A program made the position numbers and the translations under genes. A model generated the notes under the pieces. The model searched no databases, was not told the origin of the DNA, and saw only the letters and a list, made by a program, of their open reading frames with translations. From NCBI RefSeq assembly GCF_946482605.1, contig NZ_CAMLSE010000020.1:92146-156145 (forward strand): a stretch of 64,000 bases of DNA, written 5' to 3'. How positions within the stretch are numbered: the stretch's first letter is position 1; each line of letters starts with the position of its first letter. This document shows positions 50,595 through 59,202 of this stretch, piece after piece. The stretch is from an uncultured Dyadobacter sp. Lineage in GTDB: Bacteria; Bacteroidota; Bacteroidia; Cytophagales; Spirosomataceae.

Positions 50595-52595
50595 TTATAA
50601 TCTTACAAATCTTTGCGAGCTGACAGTCCCGTCGACGTTCGTCACCTGAACAATGTAAGCACCCGCTGCCAGGCTGTGAGCGCTGATTCCGGACGCAATT
50701 GCATTGGAAGCCTCAAACACAACCTTTCCGGATGCTGCCACCACTTTTACATTCCTTACTTTACTCCAATCGCCTACATGGAAGGTCAGCGTTTCGGAGC
50801 TGTTCACCGGGTTAGGATAAACCAATGCAATCGCCTTCAAGTTGAGGCTCTCAATCCGGCTGTAAGAGAATGTCTCATCAAGATCCACCATCTTCAATCG
50901 GTACAGATTATTGCCTCTCAATGGGGCTGCATCCACAAATGAATAAAACCGCGTCACAACACTCTCCTGATTCGATGCCACCGAGCCGATTTTTACCCAG
51001 TTCTTTCCGTTCAGGCTGCGCTCGATGTCGAAACGGTCGCTGTTGGTTTCCTCGGATGTGGCCCAGGACAAGGATGCCGTTTCACCTTCAGAGATTGCCT
51101 TAAAGCTCACCAGCGTCACGGGCAATGCATTCTCAATCGTCATCTCAAAGGAAGCGATGGCGGTTTGACCGAATTTGTTGGTGGCCTGCACATCGAATGT
51201 GTAGGTTCCGTTCTGCCCGGTTGTTGGGGTACCTGAGAATGTCCCGTTGGAATTTAAGGTTATTGAGGATGGCAATGTGCCCGCCAGCGTACGGCCGCCC
51301 GGTGATGATACCTGGTACAATGCATAAGTATACTCTGTCGGCAAACCGCACTTGATACTGAAACTAGGTGATCCGCCGGTTGTTGCTACAAACAGGTTCG
51401 TACCGACTGCATCTCCAACACGTCCGGTTGCTACCGTTCCGCCGGTAAACTCGACCGGTGGGCGGGAGCCCAATTCATGAATGCGTAGTCCGGTGAAAAG
51501 GTTTGCATTGAGGATCGTCACAGATTTTACCACAATGCGGTCATAACTTACAACACCGCCCGGCACGAAAGCAACTTTCACAATGCTGCTATTTCCGAAC
51601 AGCGTAAGCAGATCCAGATCCAACAGAAGGCTTTCCACCGTGCGTGCGGCTCCCACGGGCGTCTCTCCGGAATATGCCTGGATCGTGATGTTCTCAAGTA
51701 CACCCAAATTGACCAGGGCAGCCGGTTTCGATATGGTTGCCACAATCTGGTTAGTCGGAGCAACGGTCTTGCCCAAATAAATGGTTTGTGAAACGGTCGA
51801 GGCAAGGGCTACTGTTCCGTTCTGAAGTAAGGAAAAGTTACCGGCCGACACGTCCCCGTCGATTGCCTTTTCAGGATCCTGCAATGCATCGGTTAATGTC
51901 AGCGCAATGCCGCTTGCATGAGGATTTACACCTGCATAAGCAAACGGGATAGCCTCACAGGGAGTGAACACGGAGTTTTCATAGCTTACCGCATGCTCAA
52001 CTTTCAGCGTCACCCGTCCGAGCGCCACACCTACCAGCGTACTGGTTGCATTCGCGAAATCGAGGCCTACGGTAACCGATGTGTAAGAGGAAGTGGGAGT
52101 CACGGCGATATACAAATTCCCCGCCGCGTCGCGAACAAGCTCTTTTGTTGTTACGCCGCCATTCGAAGTAGCCTGAATCGTGTTGTTTTGCAACAGTCCG
52201 AGCGCATTGACGAGCGAACTCAGGTCGAGATTCAAACCGGTTTGAGATAACTCACTGATACGCACATACGTTGTTTTGCCCGCAGGGAGAGCAGACGAGA
52301 ATGTCATCGTGAGCGAGGCATCACTGGTATAGGTGACAGACACACCCAGGTTAACCACGATACCCGATGCCGAAATTGTCGCCGACTGCCCGTTCGGAGC
52401 ACCCTCGGCATTGTCCTCATCGTTGACATAGGACGATGCCAAAGCTTCTGTGTGCACCAATTTGGATGTAGAAGCTACATATTGCTGCGCATACGTCGAA
52501 TTAATGGATGCAACGCTTACAAGCGCTGCCGCGAGCCCCTTATCCAAGCTGCGTAAGGCCGTTTTTTTTAACAAGTTGCCGATCGAACTTTTCAT
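50595..52595 (-). CDS. Type IX secretion-sorted surface protein with Ig-like domain
   Basis: A 666-residue exported protein. A signal-like N terminus ends near NSTYAQ. Beta-rich repeats fill residues about 45-400. A putative Ig domain (about 395-490, TLPSSITLNSNGTFSGTPTTG) comes next. It is followed by the common Bacteroidota segment ALPVTLVSFKA...WATSEETNSDRFDIER, and a C-terminal sorting domain of about 75 residues (LVYPNPVNSSETLTFHVGD to SSQRFVRL) that directs secretion by the type IX system. It is probably cell-surface or secreted. The function of the main part is unknown. A terminator follows. Confidence 0.85.
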   Translation of the reverse strand: MKSSIGNLLKKTALRSLDKGLAAALVSVASINSTYAQQYVASTSKLVHTEALASSYVNDEDNAEGAPNGQSATISASGIVVNLGVSVTYTSDASLTMTFSSALPAGKTTYVRISELSQTGLNLDLSSLVNALGLLQNNTIQATSNGGVTTKELVRDAAGNLYIAVTPTSSYTSVTVGLDFANATSTLVGVALGRVTLKVEHAVSYENSVFTPCEAIPFAYAGVNPHASGIALTLTDALQDPEKAIDGDVSAGNFSLLQNGTVALASTVSQTIYLGKTVAPTNQIVATISKPAALVNLGVLENITIQAYSGETPVGAARTVESLLLDLDLLTLFGNSSIVKVAFVPGGVVSYDRIVVKSVTILNANLFTGLRIHELGSRPPVEFTGGTVATGRVGDAVGTNLFVATTGGSPSFSIKCGLPTEYTYALYQVSSPGGRTLAGTLPSSITLNSNGTFSGTPTTGQNGTYTFDVQATNKFGQTAIASFEMTIENALPVTLVSFKAISEGETASLSWATSEETNSDRFDIERSLNGKNWVKIGSVASNQESVVTRFYSFVDAAPLRGNNLYRLKMVDLDETFSYSRIESLNLKAIALVYPNPVNSSETLTFHVGDWSKVRNVKVVAASGKVVFEASNAIASGISAHSLAAGAYIVQVTNVDGTVSSQRFVRL

Positions 52596-53283
52596 AGTAG
52601 TAGAAATTTAGAACACAGATAAACCGTTACGTGAAAAATTAAAAAATACAATACAATCAATAAATTATACAATAATGATCCCTTCCCGTGTTGTGACGGT
52701 TGCGTATTTGCTTTTTGCAAAGCACAAAAATTCCCTTCCCGCGTATAGGCATACGCGATCAGTCAGACTTGTTGTTTTTTTAATGTAAAGGGTGTCGCCT
52801 AACGAAAACCGGTCAGCCGGTCAGGTGAGATGGGTGATGCTCAGGATGTGCGTAGTCTACTTCTTCTGTCTGTTTTGTTTTGCTGATGATTTTATGTAGC
52901 CGGATGGTCAATCCGAAAACAATTAGTTATACTATTTTTCACGATTGTATAGTACTTGTTTGCAAATGTATCCATAAATGAATCAAAATAAACCCACATA
53001 TTTTTACTATAACAACTACCCCCAAAAATTAGGGGGATAGAATTAATTTTATCCACGCGATATTTGTAAATTGAATTCGACTAACCTCCATTAAGTAAAT
53101 AATAACAAGCCCAGGATAGCTGATTTCGAAGTTTTTCGAGTATATAATTTATTGTAACCGATTATTAAATAGCTAAACTACCCGAACCCTCTTTGGCCTT
53201 TCCACTCGGCAGCAATGCTTTATGTTGGAATTGTATAAAAATTACTACCACAAGTAAGATCGTTGTGAAATAAAATTAATTCT
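52596..53283. other. 688-base non-coding stretch before the LuxR-type gene
   Basis: No believable gene is seen. Two small stems are visible: GCGTAT-AGGC-ATACGC (52741-52756) and CTACCCCC..GGGGGATAG (53016-53039 region). CCGGTCAG occurs twice in tandem near 52809. The right half is very AT-rich. It should hold promoters for the two divergent neighbours, but I could not find a convincing pair. Confidence 0.5.
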
Positions 53284-53922
53284 ATGGATATATCATTAGT
53301 TGACGAACACCTCCTGCTAACAGATGCATTGCGAAACCTATTAAAACTAAATCCGGAGGTCGGACGGGTAGATACTTTTACAAATGCAAAGGATTTCCTG
53401 GACAAAAAAACAAGTTCACCGCCCGATATCCTCGTCATGGATCTCAGCCTGAATGGCTTGCACGGACTGGAACTGCTTGATATCTGCCGGGCTACCCTGC
53501 CCCGGGAAATGCGGGTTATCGTACTCTCGACTGTAACCGACGTCCAGACCATCAAGCACACGATCCGACGTGGCGCCAATAGCTTTCTTTCCAAATCGGT
53601 CCATTTCGAAGAATTTAAAGAGTCGATTTTTCAGGTGCGGTCCGGGAAACAATATATTGGAAAGGCGATCAGGGAAAGTCTGATCAATAGCGTGTTTACG
53701 GAAGAACAGGTAGTATTACATCTTTCCCCCCGGGAAAAAGAGGTACTGCAAAAAGTATGCAGCGGCCATACGATCAAAGAAATTGCATACGAACTCAAAC
53801 TGAGTGCACACACCGTTCAGTATTATCACCGCAGTGTGATGGACAAACTAAAAGTACGGCGTACCACCGATCTGATCGTGTACGCGATGCAGCATGGGCT
53901 TTACATACCGGAGGCCAGATAA
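53284..53922 (+). CDS. LuxR/NarL-type response regulator, orphan
   Basis: A 212-residue response regulator. The N-terminal receiver domain has the acidic pair in SLVDEHLLLTDALRN, the phospho-acceptor Asp53 in ILVMDLSLNGLHGL, and the later Lys in SFLSKSVHFEEF. The C-terminal LuxR helix-turn-helix is seen in LSPREKEVLQKVCSGHTIKEIA and AHTVQYYHRSVMDKL. No histidine kinase is adjacent; the hybrid kinase at 15-18.7 kb is far away. The target genes are unknown. Confidence 0.92.
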   Translation: MDISLVDEHLLLTDALRNLLKLNPEVGRVDTFTNAKDFLDKKTSSPPDILVMDLSLNGLHGLELLDICRATLPREMRVIVLSTVTDVQTIKHTIRRGANSFLSKSVHFEEFKESIFQVRSGKQYIGKAIRESLINSVFTEEQVVLHLSPREKEVLQKVCSGHTIKEIAYELKLSAHTVQYYHRSVMDKLKVRRTTDLIVYAMQHGLYIPEAR

Positions 53923-53968
53923 AACTAATTATCCGGCCTCCGCGAAACATAATTAAATGCAACAATTA

Positions 53969-55018
53969 TTAATGATTGGAAAGCCTGCTGTAAAAGTCAG
54001 GCAATGGATTTAATCCCACATTTTTTCTTTGATGCCAATAAGGATACACCGGTGATTTTTCGCTTGCCGCATCGAGCAGTTTCACCTGATCCAATGTGAG
54101 ATTCCATCCAATGGCTCCCAAATTTTGCTTCAATTGTTCTTCGTTCCTTGCGCCGACGACGATATTGCTCACAGTCGGTCTTTGAAGCAGCCAGTTCAGA
54201 GCCACCTGGGCCACCGTTTTGCCGGTCTCGGCCGCGACCTGATCCAGGGTGTCGATCAGATTGAAAAAAAACTCCTCCGGAATAGCCGGTCCTTCTCCCC
54301 CGCCCTGCGCAATTCTCCCTTCTGCCGGGATAGGCTCGCTCCGGCGATATTTCCCTCCCAACCGTCCGGCCGATAACGGGCTCCACACAATTGTCCCGAC
54401 ATGCTGGTCCAGGCCAAGCGGCATGAGCTCCCATTCGAATTCCCTGCTCAGCAGCGAATAATGCGCCTGGTGGGCGATGTATCTGGACCAGCCATAGCGC
54501 TCGGAAACAGATAGCGATTTCATTAAATGCCATCCTGAAAAGTTCGAACAGGCAATGTAGCGGATCTTTCCGTCACGGACCAGGTCGTTCAGCGCGCTCA
54601 GCGTTTCCTCTACGGGAGTAGTGGCGTCGAATCCGTGCATATGGTAAATGTCGATATAATCCGTCTGGAGGCGTCTGAGGCTATCCTCACAAGCCTTGAT
54701 CAAATGAAACCGGCTGGACCCGGATTCGTTGGGCTTGTTACCCATTCTGAAAGTCGCCTTAGTCGACAGGATAATCTTATCCCGCAACCCGATGACCGCC
54801 TTGCCGAGTATCTCTTCGGCCAGGCCCTGGGAATAGACGTTGGCGGTGTCAAAAAAATTAAGGCCTGCGTCCATGCAAAGGCCAACCAACCTTGCGGCCT
54901 CGTCGGTTTGGGTATTGCCCCACGCCTTGAAGAAATCTCCTCCGCCTCCGAATGTGCCGGTACCAAAGCTGAGCACGGGCACTTTCAAGCCCGACGCTCC
55001 TAGTTGTCTGTATTCCAT
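53969..55018 (-). CDS. Aldo/keto reductase
   Basis: A 349-residue NAD(P)H-dependent reductase of the aldo/keto reductase superfamily, resembling the voltage-gated potassium-channel beta-subunit/YdjE-type group. The catalytic residues are seen as Asp and Tyr in FFDTANVYSQG, Lys in ILSTKATF, and His in YHMHGFDATTP. The cofactor loop is present near VGARNEEQLKQN. I chose the ATG at 55018, from which MEYRQLGASGLKVP matches family N termini; the longer frame adds 65 unconserved residues. It stands alone, with no clear pathway partner. Confidence 0.93.
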   Translation of the reverse strand: MEYRQLGASGLKVPVLSFGTGTFGGGGDFFKAWGNTQTDEAARLVGLCMDAGLNFFDTANVYSQGLAEEILGKAVIGLRDKIILSTKATFRMGNKPNESGSSRFHLIKACEDSLRRLQTDYIDIYHMHGFDATTPVEETLSALNDLVRDGKIRYIACSNFSGWHLMKSLSVSERYGWSRYIAHQAHYSLLSREFEWELMPLGLDQHVGTIVWSPLSAGRLGGKYRRSEPIPAEGRIAQGGGEGPAIPEEFFFNLIDTLDQVAAETGKTVAQVALNWLLQRPTVSNIVVGARNEEQLKQNLGAIGWNLTLDQVKLLDAASEKSPVYPYWHQRKNVGLNPLPDFYSRLSNH

Positions 55019-55048
55019 TGGATATTGAGTAAAATGATGTGAAATGCA

Positions 55049-55079
55049 CAAAATCAGCGTTCCAGCCGCGGAATGCGAA
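55049..55079 (-). promoter_or_regulatory. Candidate promoter of the aldo/keto reductase gene
   Basis: On the minus strand TTCG (complement of 55076-55079) is followed after 19 bases by TGATTTTG (complement of 55049-55056), one mismatch to TAnnTTTG. The start codon is about 31 bases downstream. Confidence 0.3.
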
Positions 55080-55294
55080 CGAATAATAGGACAAAAATCA
55101 CAAACCATCAAACCGCGCCTCGGTTCCGTCGGCGGTGAAACAAAAAAAGGCCGGAAACGATCCGACCCTTTTAACCTAAACCGCGACCGGTAGTTGGGCC
55201 GCTCGTGTTGCACATGGTAATGTAATTAAGCTGTTCAGTCAGGTTGGTTATGTGTCTCGGCAGCGTTATGCCACGATTGATTTTGATGCTTTCT

Positions 55295-55329
55295 AAAAAA
55301 ATATCTTCCCTGAAACTCAGGGAAGATAT
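55295..55329 (-). terminator. Strong terminator after the 45-codon gene
   Basis: ATATCTTCCCTGA (55301-55313) and TCAGGGAAGATAT (55317-55329) form a perfect 13-bp stem with a three-base loop; on the minus strand it is followed by seven T (complement of 55295-55301). It lies 27 bases after the stop of the small gene and far from the aldo/keto reductase gene. Confidence 0.8.
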
Positions 55330-55356
55330 CCGCATTATTTACTCAACGTTCCTCTA

Positions 55357-55494
55357 TTACTTAACCTTTGAACTGCCCAGCAGGTCATAAACCTGATGAA
55401 TTGTGTAGCCTCGGTTCAGAATATTAATCAAATATGCTACCGTCCATTGGATTAAAAGAAATTCGATGAGTGACTGGTCTTTTTCGTTTAACAT
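55357..55494 (-). CDS. Small hypothetical gene of 45 codons with its own terminator
   Basis: A 45-residue open frame in an otherwise empty gap. It starts MLNEKDQSLIEF, continues with a mixed hydrophobic and aromatic stretch (LLIQWTVAYLINILNRGY), and ends VYDLLGSSKVK. It ends 27 bases before a perfect 13-bp hairpin with T-run on the same strand, which is good support for a real transcript. The amphipathic helix could be membrane-associated. No family recognised. It might also encode a regulatory RNA. Confidence 0.5.
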   Translation of the reverse strand: MLNEKDQSLIEFLLIQWTVAYLINILNRGYTIHQVYDLLGSSKVK

Positions 55495-55593
55495 TCGGGA
55501 AATCCTGCCCGATTTACTTCCCGAATCCTCAATCTTGTTATCTTTAAAAGATATTTTATACCTATTTGAATTCCCTGACTAAAACGCTAACCC

Positions 55594-56124
55594 ATGAACC
55601 GTAGAGAAGCAGTTCAAAGAATCACCTTCCTGCTCGGTGGCGCCATATCCGCTCCACTGATGGCCGGCATTGCAGGCGAACGCCTGAATTTCGGGCCGTC
55701 ACTCGAAGTCTCCGACCAACAGGAGGCATTGCTCGCCGAAATCGCAGATGTCATTATCCCTACTACCAGCACGCCCGGAGCCAAAGCCGCGGGTGCGGAG
55801 AAATTCATCGTCCGCGTCATGCGCGACTGCTACCCGGTAGAAGAACAGAAAAAGTTCTATGACGGCCTGGCCAAGGTGGACGCGCTCGCCAAAGAAACTT
55901 ATTCCAAAAATTTCGCGACGCTTGATGCTGCCCAGAAAGGCGATATCATTAAAAAGACCACCGTCGCCGACAAGCCTTTCTTCCTGGCAATGAAAGGCCT
56001 CACAGTCACCGGGTATTTCACATCCGAGATCGGGGCCACGCAGGCGCTGGATTATCTGCCGATTCCGGGCAGGTTCGAAGGCAGCTGGCCAATGCCCAAA
56101 GGGCAAAAAAGCTGGGCTCTATAA
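55594..56124 (+). CDS. Gluconate 2-dehydrogenase subunit 3-like protein
   Basis: A 176-residue exported small subunit of a GMC-type dehydrogenase complex. The N terminus MNRREAVQRITFLLGGAISA looks like a Tat-type signal with the twin Arg, ending near GIAG. The mature part shows the family pattern LIAEIADVIIPTTSTPGAKAAG, and the C-terminal FLAMKGLTVTGYFTSEIGATQALDY. It is 81 bases upstream of the GMC large subunit, its probable partner. The two would leave the cytosol as a complex, since the large subunit has no signal peptide. Confidence 0.88.
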   Translation: MNRREAVQRITFLLGGAISAPLMAGIAGERLNFGPSLEVSDQQEALLAEIADVIIPTTSTPGAKAAGAEKFIVRVMRDCYPVEEQKKFYDGLAKVDALAKETYSKNFATLDAAQKGDIIKKTTVADKPFFLAMKGLTVTGYFTSEIGATQALDYLPIPGRFEGSWPMPKGQKSWAL

Positions 56125-56205
56125 TCATATTCAGAAAAGGGATCAGACGTACGGGCGACCGATAGCGGCTGCCTTGTCGCTGACTCATTCCAAACTCTCT
56201 TAACC

Positions 56206-57927
56206 ATGGCGAATCTTAATATTGACGCAAAAAAAGACATTACCTACGACGCCATTGTGATCGGCTCCGGCGTATCCGGCGGCTGGGCGGCAAAGGAACT
56301 TACAGAAAAAGGCCTGAAAGTCCTGATGCTCGAAAAAGGTAAAAACCTCGAACATGTCACAGGCTATGAAAATGCATTGAAAGCCCCCTGGGAAACAAAA
56401 TACAATGGACGGCTGACCGTCAAACAAAAAGAAACCCATCCATTCCTTTCTCGCGATTACCCCTATAACGAGATGACCGAGAAGTACTGGATGAACGATA
56501 TGGACCAGCCGTATGAAGAAGTGAAACGCTTCGACTGGTTTCGCCCCAATATCGTAGGTGGCAAGTCCATTATGTGGGGACGGCAGTCGTACCGGCTGAG
56601 CGACCTCGATTTCGAAGCCAACCTCAAAGACGGCATTGCCGTTGACTGGCCGATCCGGTACAAGGACATTGCGCCATGGTACTCGTATGTAGAAAAACAC
56701 GTCGGGATATCCGGTGAAAAACTGGGCCTGCCGCAATTGCCCGATAGTGATTTCATCCCGCCGATGGAGATGTATCATGTAGAAAAAGAAGTACGCAAGC
56801 GTTTGGAAAAAGAGTTTCCCGGCCGGAACATGACGATCGGGCGGGTAGCTAACCTTTCTCAACCCACCAAAATCCAGCTCGACGGAGGCCGCGGACCGTG
56901 CCAGTACCGCAACCGCTGCTCTTATGGCTGCCCCTACGGCGCTTATTTCAGTACCCAATCCAGCACATTGCCGCCTGCCATGAAAACCGGCTTGCTGACG
57001 CTTCGTCCGGATTCCGTGGTCCGTGAGATCATTTATGACGGCAAAAAGTCGGGTGGGCGTGCTACGGGTGTGCGCGTGGTGGACAGCGTGACGATGCAGG
57101 AGCGCGAGTTTTTTGCCAACATTATCTTTGTATGTGCCAGCGCACTCGCTTCAACCGCATTGCTCCTCAACTCTACCTCCGACCGTTTCCCGAACGGAAT
57201 GGGTAATGATTCCGGAGAACTGGGACATAACCTGATGGACCACCATTTCCGCACCGGTGCCAGCGGTACCTGGGAGGGTGATCTGGACAAATATTACTTC
57301 GGCCGCCGTGCAAACGGTATCTACGTGCCACGCTACCGCAATGTCGGCTCCGACAAACGCGATTACCTGCGGGGCTTTGGCTACCAGGGTGGCGGCGGAC
57401 GTCAGGGATGGCAGCGCAACGTCGCCGAGCTCGCATTCGGTGCCGACTTCAAGGACGAACTAACTACTCCGGGCAACTGGACGATGGGCTTCGGAGGCTT
57501 CGGTGAGACATTGCCTTACCACGAAAACCGTATGTTCCTCAACAAGGAGAAAAAAGACAAGTACGGCATCCCCGCGGTAGTCTTCGATGCAGACCTTCGT
57601 GATAACGAGAAGAAAATGCGCAAAGACATGATGAACGACGCCGCCGAAATGCTGGAAAAATCAGGTCTCAAAAATGTTAGGACCTATGACAACGGCTCTT
57701 ACCTCGGTATGGCGATTCACGAAATGGGAACGGCGAGAATGGGACGCGATCCTAAAACATCGGTACTGAATGGCAACAACCAGTTGCACGCGGTCAAAAA
57801 CGTGTTTGTAACGGATGGCGCGGCAATGACCTCCGCATCCTGCGTAAACCCGTCCCTGACTTACATGGCATTGACGGCCCGAGCGGTAGATTTCGCGGTC
57901 AAGGAATCAAAAAAGAAAAGTATCTGA
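56206..57927 (+). CDS. GMC-family oxidoreductase, large subunit
   Basis: A 573-residue FAD enzyme of the GMC type, as in gluconate 2-dehydrogenase. The FAD motif AIVIGSGVSGGWAAKELTEKG is at residues 16-36. VGGKSIMWGRQSYR is the next conserved block. An unusual Cys-rich stretch CQYRNRCSYGCPYGAYFS lies at about 230, and the catalytic C-terminal region is IHEMGTARMG and SCVNPSLTYMAL. No signal peptide is seen. The substrate is a sugar or polyol by family, but is not defined. A terminator follows. Confidence 0.93.
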   Translation: MANLNIDAKKDITYDAIVIGSGVSGGWAAKELTEKGLKVLMLEKGKNLEHVTGYENALKAPWETKYNGRLTVKQKETHPFLSRDYPYNEMTEKYWMNDMDQPYEEVKRFDWFRPNIVGGKSIMWGRQSYRLSDLDFEANLKDGIAVDWPIRYKDIAPWYSYVEKHVGISGEKLGLPQLPDSDFIPPMEMYHVEKEVRKRLEKEFPGRNMTIGRVANLSQPTKIQLDGGRGPCQYRNRCSYGCPYGAYFSTQSSTLPPAMKTGLLTLRPDSVVREIIYDGKKSGGRATGVRVVDSVTMQEREFFANIIFVCASALASTALLLNSTSDRFPNGMGNDSGELGHNLMDHHFRTGASGTWEGDLDKYYFGRRANGIYVPRYRNVGSDKRDYLRGFGYQGGGGRQGWQRNVAELAFGADFKDELTTPGNWTMGFGGFGETLPYHENRMFLNKEKKDKYGIPAVVFDADLRDNEKKMRKDMMNDAAEMLEKSGLKNVRTYDNGSYLGMAIHEMGTARMGRDPKTSVLNGNNQLHAVKNVFVTDGAAMTSASCVNPSLTYMALTARAVDFAVKESKKKSI

Positions 57928-57937
57928 CAACAATGAG

Positions 57938-57962
57938 GCCGGGTCACAAACCCGGCTTTTTT
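57938..57962 (+). terminator. Terminator of the GMC operon
   Basis: GCCGGGT (57938-57944) and ACCCGGC (57950-57956) form a perfect stem with a five-base loop followed by TTTTTT. Confidence 0.8.
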
Positions 57963-58006
57963 GTTCCCATTCCTAAAACATTAGAAGTGGGAGTTGCTAT
58001 TTTTTG

Positions 58007-58036
58007 CAATATGTTACAACTTTCTGCAACATATTG
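58007..58036. promoter_or_regulatory. Operator-like inverted repeat before the MFS transporter gene
   Basis: CAATATGTT (58007-58015) and AACATATTG (58028-58036) are perfect inverted repeats of nine bases, separated by 12 bases, centre-to-centre 21 bases or two helical turns. It lies about 20 bases before the transporter start. TGTTAC also occurs twice, at 58012 and 58035. Confidence 0.5.
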
Positions 58037-58056
58037 TTACTTTGCATGAAATCCTG

Positions 58057-59202
58057 ATGGTTGTTATGGAAGGAAAACTGAGAATCGACGCTGCTCGCAG
58101 AGCTACATTACTGATATTTCTGGTCTGTGGGATCGGGTTGTCCAGCTGGGCCCCAATGGTTCCTTTCGCGAAGATCAGGCTTGGACTGAACGAAGCCGAT
58201 CTGGGCGTGGTACTCCTCGCACTTGGCGCGGGTGCCATTCTTACCATGCCGCTGACCGGCCTGCTGATCAACAAATACGGAAGCCGCGCCGTTGCCATTG
58301 TTGCTGCGCTGGTTATTGCCTCGTTGCTTCCCCTCCTGCTGATGGCAGCCACTTCGTACCAACTGGCCATAGCGTTATTTGTATTCGGCGCTGGCATTGG
58401 CTCGATAGACGTATCCATGAACGCACAGGCCGTTGTGGTGCAGGAACGCTTCGGAAGTCATATCATGTCGTCCTTCCACGGCATGTTCAGCCTCGGGGGC
58501 CTTATAGGCTCCATTGGCCTGGGATTTCTGATCAAAGCCGGCCTTTCGCCTACCTATGCGGCGGTCGCTATTTCAGCTTTACTGGTTTTTATCACGGTAA
58601 CGCAGTCGAGATACCTTCTGCCCCATTCGGAAGAGGCTAAACTGGACGGCACCAGCTTCGTGCTCCCCAAAGGGCCGGTTGTAGTGCTGGGTATTATGTG
58701 TTTTATTCTTTTTCTCGCAGAAGGCTCCCTGCTGGACTGGAGCGCTGTTTTCCTCCAATTTTCCCGCGGCTTCGACCCGTCATTTTCGGGAGTCGGGTAT
58801 GCGGCGTTCTCGGTGGCAATGGCAGTCATGCGACTCACAGGCGACGGGCTCATCCACAGGCTCGGCCCTGCCAAGGTAGTTCTTTACGGTACATTACTGG
58901 CGGGAACGGGATTCCTGATCGCCGTGCTTGTACCTTCGTCCATCGCGGCACTGCTGGGTTTTGTGCTGGTAGGACTTGGCGCGGCCAACGTGGTCCCTAT
59001 CTTCTTTACTGCGGCAGGGAGCATTCCCAACGTCCCCCCTTCCATTGCATTATCCGCGGTAACGATCCTGGGCTACTCGGGCCAGCTCGCCGGACCTGCA
59101 TTGATTGGTATCATTGCTGAAATGACTTCCCTGTCATGGGCGCTCGGCCTGGTAGGTGTATTGCTTTTTGTTGTCGCATTCGGCTACCGGCACCGTGACT
59201 AG
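58057..59202 (+). CDS. MFS transporter
   Basis: A 381-residue inner membrane carrier of the major facilitator superfamily with about 12 hydrophobic helices. The inner loop between helices 2 and 3 reads GLLINKYGSRAV, a variant of the MFS motif A. Overall it resembles the short sugar-type or YbjJ-like carriers. The substrate is unknown. I chose the ATG at 58057; 58066 is also possible. Its last four bases overlap the convergent BamA-like gene. An operator-like inverted repeat lies just upstream, suggesting a specific repressor. Confidence 0.88.
   Translation: MVVMEGKLRIDAARRATLLIFLVCGIGLSSWAPMVPFAKIRLGLNEADLGVVLLALGAGAILTMPLTGLLINKYGSRAVAIVAALVIASLLPLLLMAATSYQLAIALFVFGAGIGSIDVSMNAQAVVVQERFGSHIMSSFHGMFSLGGLIGSIGLGFLIKAGLSPTYAAVAISALLVFITVTQSRYLLPHSEEAKLDGTSFVLPKGPVVVLGIMCFILFLAEGSLLDWSAVFLQFSRGFDPSFSGVGYAAFSVAMAVMRLTGDGLIHRLGPAKVVLYGTLLAGTGFLIAVLVPSSIAALLGFVLVGLGAANVVPIFFTAAGSIPNVPPSIALSAVTILGYSGQLAGPALIGIIAEMTSLSWALGLVGVLLFVVAFGYRHRD

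Noticed and set aside
52809..52870. An 18-codon plus-strand frame in the 688-base gap
   Set aside because: Too short, no terminator or promoter match, and no pattern in the peptide.
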